64,000 bases of DNA from contig NZ_JOEY01000012.1 in assembly GCF_000718165.1 (NCBI RefSeq), positions 1 to 64,000 of the forward strand. Reading direction: 5' to 3'. The position numbers and the translations under genes are program-made. Each line of letters begins with the position of its first letter. Position 1 is the first letter of the stretch. The stretch comes from Streptomyces fulvoviolaceus (GTDB taxonomy: Bacteria; Actinomycetota; Actinomycetes; Streptomycetales; Streptomycetaceae). Of the stretch, positions 30,735 to 40,240 are shown piece by piece. Under the pieces are notes generated by a model. That model was given only the letters and a program-made list of their open reading frames with translations. It had not been told where the DNA came from and did no database searches.

Positions 30735-32261
30735 TCAGGAGTCCAGGTGTTTCGCCTGGGCGATCGTCTCCGCCAGCTGCCGTACGGCCTTGTCCTCCGT
30801 CCTCTTCGCCAACTCCTCTGCTCGATCCGAGAGTTCTGTGAGACCGCAGGCACCCGGCAGGGAGTCCCAGCGATCGTCGCCCTTTCGTAGGGCGTCGGCG
30901 AAGTAGGCGGCTACTGCTGTTACTTGGAAGTGGGGGGTTGCGTTCCAGAGGGTGTTGTCAAGGGAGTCCGTGTCCAGTTGGCCGGACTCCTCGTGCGGGG
31001 CCCGGGTCTCCGGGTCCTGCCAGCGCACCGTCGCCGTCGCGAGATGGCCCTCCGCACCGGGCTTCGTGCGGACCGCGTAGAGGGCGGTGACCGTGTGGCC
31101 GGGTCCTACCTCGCCGCCGTCGACGCGGTCGTCGCGGAAGTCGTCGTCGGCGACGCGGCGGTTGTCGTAGCCGACGAGGCGGAACCGTTCGACCGTCTCG
31201 GGGTCGAAGGCGACCTGGGCCTTGGCGTCGCGGGCGGTGAGGTCGATGTTCTGCGGGAGTTGCTCGCAGAAGACCTGCTCGGCGTCGTCCTCGCCGGAGA
31301 CGTACACGGTGTGGCCGTCTCCCTTGTCGGCGAGGCGTTCCATCAGGGCGTCGCCGTAGTCGCTGCCGACGCCGATGCCGAAGAGGGTGATGCCGTGTTC
31401 GCGGCGGGCGCCGTCGATGCGTTCGAGGATGGAGTCGGGGTCGGTGTCGCCGTCGTTGGCGAGGGCGTCGGAGACGAGGACGACGCGGTTCGTCGCGCCC
31501 TCGCGCAGGCCGTCCACGGCGGTGTCGTAGCCGGTCTCGACGCCGGCGGCGAGGTTGGTGGAGTAGGTGGGTTCCAGGCCGTCGATGGCGTCGTGGATCT
31601 CGTCGCGGTTGCCACCCAGGCGGGTCATCGGCAGGACCGTCTCGGCCTCGTCGCTGAAGGTGACGATCGCGACCGAGTCGTCGTCGCGCAGGCGTTCCGT
31701 CATCACGCCGAGGGAGTGCTGGGCGAGGTCGAGGCGGCCGGGTTCGCTCATGGAGCCGGAGATGTCGATGACGAAGGTGAGGGCGGCGGGCGGGCGTTCG
31801 CCGGCCTGTTCGGCGGCGCGGGTGGCGAGGCCGACGCGGACGAGGGACCAGTCCTCCTCGTCGGTGCGGGCGGCGTCGACGGTGACCGAGAAGCCGTTGC
31901 CGTCGGGGCGTTCGTAGTCCTGGCGGAAGCTGTTGACGAACTCCTCGGGGCGGATCGTCGACGGGTCGGGGCGCTGTCCGTCGGCGAGGGTGCGGCGGGC
32001 GTAGCCGTAGGAGGCGGTGTCCACGTCGAGGGCGAAGGTGGAGAGGTGGTCGGGGGACGGGGCGAGGTCGCGGGACTCGTCGTCCTCGTCCGTGTCGGTT
32101 TCCCCGCTGTAGGCGGGGGCCGGGAAGCCGGTCGCCCCGCCCGAGCCCGACCGGTCCTTGCTGCTGCTGTTGTCCCCGGTGGCGCCTTGGCCGCATCCCA
32201 TGAGCAGCAGCCCGCCCAACGCGGTGACGGCGAGCAGGTGTCGTATTCGGTGTCGCTCCAT
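30735..32261 (-). CDS. VWA-domain lipoprotein (YfbK-like)
   Basis: A 508-residue lipoprotein: signal peptide with lipobox LMGC (Cys23), an acidic Ser/Gly linker (28-70), a short N-terminal domain (LSTFALDVDTASYGYARRTL ... RPEEFVNSF), a von Willebrand factor A domain with MIDAS motif DISGS at 166-170, and a C-terminal domain of the DUF3520/YfbK type (about 330-508). It is held on the outer face of the membrane and binds a partner through a metal ion; the partner is not known. The same layout occurs in E. coli YfbK. It lies downstream of the ABC exporter genes on the same strand but 147 bp away, so it is probably a separate unit. Confidence 0.85.
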   Translation of the reverse strand: MERHRIRHLLAVTALGGLLLMGCGQGATGDNSSSKDRSGSGGATGFPAPAYSGETDTDEDDESRDLAPSPDHLSTFALDVDTASYGYARRTLADGQRPDPSTIRPEEFVNSFRQDYERPDGNGFSVTVDAARTDEEDWSLVRVGLATRAAEQAGERPPAALTFVIDISGSMSEPGRLDLAQHSLGVMTERLRDDDSVAIVTFSDEAETVLPMTRLGGNRDEIHDAIDGLEPTYSTNLAAGVETGYDTAVDGLREGATNRVVLVSDALANDGDTDPDSILERIDGARREHGITLFGIGVGSDYGDALMERLADKGDGHTVYVSGEDDAEQVFCEQLPQNIDLTARDAKAQVAFDPETVERFRLVGYDNRRVADDDFRDDRVDGGEVGPGHTVTALYAVRTKPGAEGHLATATVRWQDPETRAPHEESGQLDTDSLDNTLWNATPHFQVTAVAAYFADALRKGDDRWDSLPGACGLTELSDRAEELAKRTEDKAVRQLAETIAQAKHLDS

Positions 32262-32408
32262 TGTCCGTGCCCCCTAAGCCAGTTGACGCTGACGTCTGTG
32301 ACTGTGACGGGCCAGGGGGCCGGAACGTGCGCTACGGAGCGTTGCGGATGAGTCTCGAAGAGGGCACGGGCGACGGCTGTTGAGACCGGTAGGTGATCCT
32401 CCGGTGAC

Positions 32409-33272
32409 CTAGGACACCACGTCCTTGCGGGCGAAACCCCGGAAGGCCAGCGCGAACAGCACGAGAGCCAGCGTTATCGACAGGGAGGTGCCCTGGATCA
32501 TGTCGGACCACTGGAGTTGGGGCTGTACGGCGTCGAGCCAGGCGTACTGCCAGTGCGCGGGCAGGAACTCGCGCCAGTCGCCGAGGGCCGTCACCTCGTC
32601 GAGGACGCTGCCGACGATGGTCAGGCCGACCGCGCCGCCGACCGCGCCCAGCGGGGCGTCGGTCTTGGTGGAGAGCCAGAACGCGAGGGCGGCGGTGACG
32701 AGTTGGGACACGAAGATGTACGCCACCGTGATCAGCAGGCGCTCGGCGGCCGTGCCCGCGGCCAGCGAGCCCCCGGTCGGGAGCTCCAGTGGTCCCCAGC
32801 CGTAGGCCGCCGTGCCGACGGCGAGGGCGACGAGCGGCAGCAGCACCATCGCGGCCAGGCTGAGGCCCAGGGCGACGACGAGCTTGGACCACAGCAGGCG
32901 GGCCCGGGGCACGGGTGCCGCCAGCAGATAGCGCAGGGAGGACCAGCTGGCCTCCGAGGCGACCGTGTCCCCGCAGAACAGCGCGACGGGGACGACCAGC
33001 AGGAAGCCCGCGGAGGCGAAGAGGTTCACCGCGGCGAAGTTGGCCCCGGACACGGTGGCCGTGTCCATCAGGTTGACCCGGGTGTTGCCCTCGCCCGGTC
33101 CGCCCACCTGGAAGGCGATGAGCAGGACGAACGGCAGGGCGAACAGGATGCCGCCCATGACGAGCGTGCGGCGCCGCTTCAACTGCCGGCCCAGCTCGAC
33201 CCGGATGGGCAGCGTACGGCCCGCGCGGTAGCCGTCGGCCACCTCCGCGCGGTCGGTCAGCGTGCTGCTCAT
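32409..33272 (-). CDS. ABC transporter permease (ABC-2 type)
   Basis: The 287-residue protein has six membrane segments, with RTLVMGGILFALPFVLLIAFQ first and the ABC-2 pattern FCGDTVASEASWSSLRYLLAAPVPRARLLWSKLV in the first half. It is the membrane half of an exporter. Its ATG overlaps the stop of the hydrolase-ATPase gene by 4 bp (ATGA), so the two proteins are made together. Substrate unknown; the extracellular hydrolase domain of the partner suggests an exported peptide, ester or lipid. Confidence 0.88.
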   Translation of the reverse strand: MSSTLTDRAEVADGYRAGRTLPIRVELGRQLKRRRTLVMGGILFALPFVLLIAFQVGGPGEGNTRVNLMDTATVSGANFAAVNLFASAGFLLVVPVALFCGDTVASEASWSSLRYLLAAPVPRARLLWSKLVVALGLSLAAMVLLPLVALAVGTAAYGWGPLELPTGGSLAAGTAAERLLITVAYIFVSQLVTAALAFWLSTKTDAPLGAVGGAVGLTIVGSVLDEVTALGDWREFLPAHWQYAWLDAVQPQLQWSDMIQGTSLSITLALVLFALAFRGFARKDVVS

Positions 33273-35926
33273 GCGGACTCTCCGATCAGGGTGAGGAAGG
33301 CGTCCTCGAGGCGGCGGTGGGGGCCCACCGACTCCACCGGGACTTCCAGTCGTACGAGCTCGGCGACCAGGCGCGAGGCGCTGCCATCGGCGTCGAGGCG
33401 GACCAGCAGTCCACCCTCGGCCACGACGGCCGAGGCCACGCCCGGCAGTGCGGCGATCTTCTCCACGACGGGCTCGTCCACGGGGGCGGCCGTGCCCACC
33501 AGCAGCGTGTCGCCGGAGCCGACGATCTCGCCGACCGGGCCCGCCTGGACGAGCTTGCCGTGGTCCATGACCACGAGGTGGGTGCAGGACTGCTCGACCT
33601 CGGACAGGAGGTGGCTGGAGACGATGACCGTGCGGCCGGCCGCCGCGTACCGGATCATCACCTCGCGCATCTCGCGGATCTGCGGCGGGTCGAGGCCGTT
33701 GGTCGGCTCGTCCAGTATCAGCAGGTCCGGCATGCCGAGCATGGCCTGGGCGATGGCGAGGCGTTGACGCATGCCCTGGGAGTAGGTGCGGACCGCGCGG
33801 GACAGCGCGTCGCCGAGGCCCGCGATCTCCAGCGCCTCGTCCAGGTGGGCGTCCTCCGGCGGGCGGCCGGTCGCCTGCCAGTACAGCTCCAGGTTCTCGC
33901 GGCCGGACAGGTGCGGGAGGAAGCCCGCGCCCTCGACGAAGGCGCCGACGCGGGACAGCACGGGGGCGCCGGGCGCGATCGCGTGGCCGAAGACGCGGAT
34001 CTCGCCGCCGTCCGGCTTGATCAGGCCCATCAGCATGCGGAGGGTGGTGGTCTTGCCCGCGCCGTTCGGGCCGAGAAGGCCGAGGACCTGGCCCTTCTCG
34101 ACGCGGAAGGAGAGGTCCCTGACCGCGTAACGGTCGGCGGACTTGGCGTACCGCTTGCTCAAGTCCCTTATCTGCAACGGGACTTCGGACAGGCCGGGAT
34201 CGGGTTTGGCGGGCGCCGCCGTACGCCGCCGACCGGTCGCCAGCAGGATCAGGGCGAGCACCGCGCCGGCGAGCGGCAGCCACCAGACCCATGCGGGCAG
34301 CGGGGCCTTCGCGTTCGTGTCGCTGAGCGCCGTCGGGACCGACAGGTCGCCCTTGAGCGAGACGGTGTACGTCGCCGGAGCCGTCGGAGAGGCGTAGCCG
34401 AGGTCCGTGGAGGCGAGGACCAGCTTCAGGCGGTGGCCGTCCTCGATCTCGTGGTCGATCGCCGGGAGCGTGAGCGTGACGTCCTTGCCGGCCTTCGCGT
34501 CCTCGACCCTGACGGGGTCGACCAGCTGCGAGGGCAGGACCTGCTGGCCGCCGCCCGGGCCCACGTCGTACACCTTGGCGAAGAGGACGGCGTCGTCGCT
34601 CGTGGACTTCACGTGGACGGTGACCGTCGGCGATCCGGTGATCTGCACGTCGTCCCGGACGGGGGCCGACTCGAAGGAGGCGTACTGGCCGGGGAAGTCG
34701 AGGGACAGGCTGACGCCGAGCGAGGACAGCTGGGCGAGGCCGCCGCCTGCGCTGCCGAGGCCGGGCAGGCCGGAGATGGCGGGCGGGTTGGCGCCGGCCG
34801 GGTTGGCGAAGCTCTGCTCGCGGCCGGTGAGGGGAAACGTCTTCTCGTCGCCCTCCAGGCCGGGGTACTTGTCCGCGCTCACACCGCTCAGCCGGGTCTC
34901 GCCGTCGCTGGTGCCGGTGCCGAGGGTGCGGGTGACGCGGAAGGCGGGGCCGGTGTCGGCGCTCTTGTCGTCCTTGAGGTAGCGGTCGAACCAGGAGGTG
35001 ACCCGGGCCTGGACGCGGCTGGACTCCATGTCGCCGCCGTCGTGGCCGCCCGCGATCCAGTCGACGTCGACGGGGGCGCCGTTGGCCCGGATCGCCTTCG
35101 CGGCCGCGTCGGCCTGGTCGAGGGGGAAGAGGGAGTCGGTCTGGCCCTGGATGAGGAGAGTGGGGACCTTGATGCGGTCGGCCACGGCCTCCGGGGAGCG
35201 CTCCTCCAGCAGCTTCTCGGCCTGTGCGTCGGGAGTGCCGGACTCGGCGACCCGCTCGTACATCTGGCAGATCTGCGTCTCGAACTTGTCGCAGCCGCCT
35301 GCCGTGTTGACGAAGATGCCGGCCCAGAGCTTCTTGAAGACGCCGTTCGGGAAGAGGGCGTCCGAGAGGTTCCAGTAGGTGACCGCCGGGGCGATGGCGT
35401 CCACGCGGTCGTCGTAGCCGGCGGCGAGGAGGGAGATCGCGCCGCCGTACGACGCGCCCGCCACACCTACGCGGGGGTCGCCGGTCTTGTCCAACTGGAC
35501 CTGGGGCTGCTCGGCGAGCCAGTCGATGAGCTTCTCGACGTCGGCGACCTCGGCCTTGGGGTCGTTGAGGCCCACCTTGCCGGTGGACTTGCCGAAGCCT
35601 CGGGCGGACCAGGTGAGTACGGCGTATCCGTCTCGGGCGAGGTCCTCGGCCTGTTGACGTACGTCGTTCTTGCTGCCGCCGAAGCCGTGGCCCAGGAGGA
35701 CGGCGGGGTGCCTGCCGTCGGTGGAGGGCGTGAAGTACGAGGTGTCTATGCGCACGCCGTTCCCCATCGACATGACCCTGGTTTCGCTGTGCACCGGGGG
35801 TGGGTCGTCGTCGGCGACGGCTGTCCATGTCCCGGCGCCGGCGAGCGCTACGACGGCGGCCGCGGCGGCGGTCAGTCGTCGCGGCCGCCTGAGCAGGCCT
35901 CGTAGCCGGGGCAGTCGAAGATCCAT
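33269..35926 (-). CDS. fusion: exported S15/CocE-like alpha/beta hydrolase - TM helix - ABC ATPase
   Basis: A single 885-codon frame holds three parts. Residues 1-38 are a signal anchor. Residues 45-535 form an alpha/beta hydrolase of the X-Pro dipeptidyl-peptidase/CocE type: nucleophile Ser159 in GASYGG, Asp264 in GQTDSLFP, His295 in GGHDGG, and a C-terminal jelly-roll (about 400-530). Residues 546-566 are a membrane helix, and 583-885 an ABC ATPase with Walker A GPNGAGKTT (619-627), signature YSQGMRQR (715-722) and Walker B LLILDE (735-740). The hydrolase would be outside and the ATPase inside, in line with positive-inside charges after the helix. The permease follows with 4-bp overlap. No frame break is seen, so the fusion looks real. 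Confidence 0.9.
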   Translation of the reverse strand: MDLRLPRLRGLLRRPRRLTAAAAAVVALAGAGTWTAVADDDPPPVHSETRVMSMGNGVRIDTSYFTPSTDGRHPAVLLGHGFGGSKNDVRQQAEDLARDGYAVLTWSARGFGKSTGKVGLNDPKAEVADVEKLIDWLAEQPQVQLDKTGDPRVGVAGASYGGAISLLAAGYDDRVDAIAPAVTYWNLSDALFPNGVFKKLWAGIFVNTAGGCDKFETQICQMYERVAESGTPDAQAEKLLEERSPEAVADRIKVPTLLIQGQTDSLFPLDQADAAAKAIRANGAPVDVDWIAGGHDGGDMESSRVQARVTSWFDRYLKDDKSADTGPAFRVTRTLGTGTSDGETRLSGVSADKYPGLEGDEKTFPLTGREQSFANPAGANPPAISGLPGLGSAGGGLAQLSSLGVSLSLDFPGQYASFESAPVRDDVQITGSPTVTVHVKSTSDDAVLFAKVYDVGPGGGQQVLPSQLVDPVRVEDAKAGKDVTLTLPAIDHEIEDGHRLKLVLASTDLGYASPTAPATYTVSLKGDLSVPTALSDTNAKAPLPAWVWWLPLAGAVLALILLATGRRRTAAPAKPDPGLSEVPLQIRDLSKRYAKSADRYAVRDLSFRVEKGQVLGLLGPNGAGKTTTLRMLMGLIKPDGGEIRVFGHAIAPGAPVLSRVGAFVEGAGFLPHLSGRENLELYWQATGRPPEDAHLDEALEIAGLGDALSRAVRTYSQGMRQRLAIAQAMLGMPDLLILDEPTNGLDPPQIREMREVMIRYAAAGRTVIVSSHLLSEVEQSCTHLVVMDHGKLVQAGPVGEIVGSGDTLLVGTAAPVDEPVVEKIAALPGVASAVVAEGGLLVRLDADGSASRLVAELVRLEVPVESVGPHRRLEDAFLTLIGESA

Positions 35927-36071
35927 GCGTTAACCGTACGGGGTGTCTCTGACAGTTGGAGCAGACTCAGGGGTGAAGGGGCGCCCCTCCCGCGGGGGTA
36001 CGGGGCCGCCTTCGTGTACCGCGTTCGTGGTACGGCGGATGGGAGCTCGGTCCGTTCTGTCGTTCGCCGAG

Positions 36072-36138
36072 TGCGGGTGCGTTGTGGCTGGTCGCGCCCA
36101 CGCGGCGGAGCCGCAAATCGATACAGCCCCGCGCCCCT
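36072..36138 (+). repeat. dispersed intergenic element, copy A
   Basis: TGCGGGT at 36072, GTGGCTGGTCGCGCCCAC at 36084, the hairpin GCGGC-GGA-GCCGC, then CAGCCCCGCGCCCCT ending 36138. GGCTG and CAGCC form an outer pair. It lies 20 bp past the stop of the APC permease gene. Confidence 0.85.
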
Positions 36139-36157
36139 GGGCGCCCCTGCGGGGCGA

Positions 36158-37549
36158 TCAGGGCTGTGCGTCCTCCGGGATCGAGACGAGCCAGCGGGTG
36201 TCGCGGCGCGGACGCAGGTACAGGGCCCAGTACAGGGTGGCTGCTGCCGTTATGCCGCCTGTCCACAGCAGGTGACTCGTCTCCTGCTGGCTCAAGATGT
36301 ACGCCAGGACCGCGATCAGTAGGAGCGGCATTGCCGGCCACAGTGGCATCCGCCAGGCGTGCGTGTGCTTGTGGTGGCCTCGGCGGGACAGTAGGGCGGC
36401 TATCGCAACCAAGAGGTACATGCCGGTTACCGAGACTCCGGTGACGCCGTACAAGGCGTCGAGGTTCACGAAGCACAGGGCCGCGCCGGGGACACCTACC
36501 GCAAGGGTCGCCACCCAAGGGCTGCCGAAGCGGCCGAGCTTGGAGAAGAGGGTGTTGACGGGGGCGGGCCAGGCCTTGTCGCGGGCCGAGGCGAACAGGA
36601 CGCGGGAGTTCTGGATGACCATGACGATGCCCGCGTTGATGATCGCGAGGGCCACGCAGAGGCTGACGAAGGTGCCCACGGCCGAGTTCGACCAGGCCGT
36701 GACCATGCTGCCGATGTCGCCGCCGGTGAGCTCCGAGAGGTCGGAAGCGCCCAGGGTGATCGCGACGACCGGGACCAGGATGATCACCGACGAGATCGCG
36801 AGGGTGGCCAGGACCGTGCGGGCGACGTTGCGGCGCGGGTTCTCCAGTTCCTCGGAGAGGTAGACGGCGGTCGAGAAGCCCTGGGTGACGAAGAGGGCGA
36901 TCGCCAGGCCCGACACCACCAGCATGGCGGTCACCGTGTCCGTATGGCCGTCCGCGCCTGCCACCTGCATCGAGGCCAGGCTGTCCACGCCTCGCTCGCT
37001 GTGCGCGAAGCCCAGCACCGCCACCACGGCCGCCGCGATGACCTCCAGGACCAGGAAGACGCCGGTGATCCAGGCGTTGGCGCGCAGGTCGAGCAGGCCG
37101 GCGAGGGTGGCGAGGAGCATGACGCCGGCGCCTGCCATCGAGGGGTTCAGGTGGACGATCGGGGCCAGGTAGTCCGCCGTGCCCATCGCGATGACCGGCG
37201 GGACGATCATGACGACCAGGAGGGACAGCACGAAGACCAGCCAGCCCGCGAGGCGGCCGGCCATCGTCGACACCATCGCGTACTCGCCGCCCGCGCTGGG
37301 GATGAGGGTGCCCAGCTCCGAGTAGCAGAACGCCACGGCGATACAGAGCAGGGAGCCGATGGCGATCGTCAGGGCGGTCGCGGTGCCGAGCGAGCCGAAC
37401 AGGTCGGGGACGACCACGAAGAGGGTGGACGCGGGGGTCACGCACGAGAGGGTGAGGAGGGTGCCGCCGACGACCCCGATGGAGCGCTTGAGCTTCGGGG
37501 GGTGGGCCGCGGCGGGCTCGACCGCGGTCTTGTGAAGCGTGTCGGTCAT
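36158..37549 (-). CDS. APC-family amino acid/polyamine permease
   Basis: The 463-residue protein has about twelve membrane segments. It starts with a polar tail and LKRSIGVVGGTLLTLSCVTPASTLFVVVP, the unwound first helix typical of APC transporters, followed by FCYSELGTLIPSAGGEYAMVSTMAGRLAGWLV, the consensus of the family. Members take up amino acids, GABA or ethanolamine-like amines by proton coupling. The ATG at 37549 is the first good start; the longer frame begins in the regulatory region. A 15-bp perfect palindrome stands 80 bp upstream. Substrate not known. Confidence 0.88.
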   Translation of the reverse strand: MTDTLHKTAVEPAAAHPPKLKRSIGVVGGTLLTLSCVTPASTLFVVVPDLFGSLGTATALTIAIGSLLCIAVAFCYSELGTLIPSAGGEYAMVSTMAGRLAGWLVFVLSLLVVMIVPPVIAMGTADYLAPIVHLNPSMAGAGVMLLATLAGLLDLRANAWITGVFLVLEVIAAAVVAVLGFAHSERGVDSLASMQVAGADGHTDTVTAMLVVSGLAIALFVTQGFSTAVYLSEELENPRRNVARTVLATLAISSVIILVPVVAITLGASDLSELTGGDIGSMVTAWSNSAVGTFVSLCVALAIINAGIVMVIQNSRVLFASARDKAWPAPVNTLFSKLGRFGSPWVATLAVGVPGAALCFVNLDALYGVTGVSVTGMYLLVAIAALLSRRGHHKHTHAWRMPLWPAMPLLLIAVLAYILSQQETSHLLWTGGITAAATLYWALYLRPRRDTRWLVSIPEDAQP

Positions 37550-37629
37550 ACGGCGGTTCCGATCGACTCGTCCAGCAGATTGCGCTGAATGGAACCCCGA
37601 CGAAAACCAGCGCGTCAATAGACGTTTAC

Positions 37630-37644
37630 CTACGGAATCCGTAG
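37630..37644. promoter_or_regulatory. 15-bp palindrome upstream of the APC permease gene
   Basis: CTACGGA-A-TCCGTAG is a perfect inverted repeat with 7-bp arms. Its length and AT centre fit an Lrp/AsnC-type site, a family that often controls amino acid permeases; no such regulator gene is in the window. Confidence 0.5.
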
Positions 37645-37823
37645 ATCAGAAGGGCATTTGACCCCGGATACAGCACTCCGGTCCGGGGATTACGAGAATC
37701 CTGCCGATACGAGAACCGCAGCGCGGGCGTCAAAAAAACGTACGGCTGTCCGGAATCCGAACGTGTCAGTGGGTCCCGCTAGAGTCGTCACTCACAACAG
37801 AATCACAGCAACGGGTGGGGCAC

Positions 37824-38660
37824 ATGAAGCTGAAGTACACCGCGGCCTGGGTGGGGTTCACGGCCGCGGCGATGGTCGCGACGTCCGCGTGCGGCGCGGA
37901 CAGCGTGAAGCAGGCGGCCGACGCGGTCGACAAGACCGACGCGATCATGGCGGCGCTCACGCGGGCGACCGACCGGACCGAGCAGCTCGGGTCGGCCGAG
38001 GTGAAGATGACCACCGACGTGGGCACCGGCACTCCGATCGCCATGGACGGCACGTACTCCTGGGGCGACGGGTACGCCTACGACGTCGAGATGGACACCA
38101 AGGCCGCGCAGATGCAGACGTTGACGGACGACCCGTCGATCCGCGTCCTGCTCGTGGACGGCGCCTATTACTACGACGTGGACCCGCAGCCCTCCGGCCC
38201 GCTGAAGGGCAAGGAGTGGATGAAGATCGACACGTCGGCCGTCCTGGGCGAATCGGGCGCCCAGGCGCTCAGCGGCAGCTCCGGCAGCCCGTCGGCGTCC
38301 ATGAAGGGCCTCAAGTACGCCGACGACGTCGAGGACCTCGGCAAGCAGACCCTGAACGGGCAGAGCACGACCCACTACCGGGCCGTGATCGATCAGGCCG
38401 GGATGGGCAAGTTCAAGGAGGCCTACGGCGACCAGGACAGCCTCCTGGGCTCGGTCACCGGCGGGGCGACCTCGATCACCATGGACGTGTGGCTCGGCGC
38501 CGAGGACCTGCCGGTCCGGATGAAGCAGAAGTTCGGCACCATGACGGTCACCATGGACTTCGAGAAGTTCGGGAAGACGGCCACGGTGAAGGCCCCGCCT
38601 GCCGCGCAGACCGGTGACCTCACCGAGGAGATAAAGAAGGTCCAGGAACAGCAGGGCTGA
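37824..38660 (+). CDS. LppX/LprG-like lipoprotein
   Basis: A 278-residue protein with a lipoprotein-type signal peptide (MKLKYTAAWVGFTAAAMVATSAC; Cys near 23, lipobox TSAC slightly off consensus). The mature domain starts with a helix (DSVKQAADAVDKTDAIMAALTRATDRTEQ) and then has beta strands such as SAEVKMTTDVG, MDGTYSWGDGYAYDVEM and VLLVDGAYYYD. This is the pattern of the LppX/LprAFG fold, which binds lipids outside the membrane. ATG 37824 is preferred over GTG 37815; GGGTGGGG lies before both. It stands alone and ends in a strong hairpin. Confidence 0.75.
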   Translation: MKLKYTAAWVGFTAAAMVATSACGADSVKQAADAVDKTDAIMAALTRATDRTEQLGSAEVKMTTDVGTGTPIAMDGTYSWGDGYAYDVEMDTKAAQMQTLTDDPSIRVLLVDGAYYYDVDPQPSGPLKGKEWMKIDTSAVLGESGAQALSGSSGSPSASMKGLKYADDVEDLGKQTLNGQSTTHYRAVIDQAGMGKFKEAYGDQDSLLGSVTGGATSITMDVWLGAEDLPVRMKQKFGTMTVTMDFEKFGKTATVKAPPAAQTGDLTEEIKKVQEQQG

Positions 38661-38675
38661 GCCCGGACACGACGG

Positions 38676-38710
38676 TGCCCCGCCCTCCCCTCACCGGGGA
38701 CAGCGGGGCA
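38676..38710. terminator. terminator between lipoprotein gene and mmsA
   Basis: TGCCCCGC (38676-38683) and GCGGGGCA (38703-38710) with an inner CCCC/GGGG pair. It is between two convergent stops. Confidence 0.75.
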
Positions 38711-38723
38711 TCGTACGACCGAC

Positions 38724-40226
<1,503 letters not shown>

Positions 40227-40240
40227 GACCGAGTACTCCT

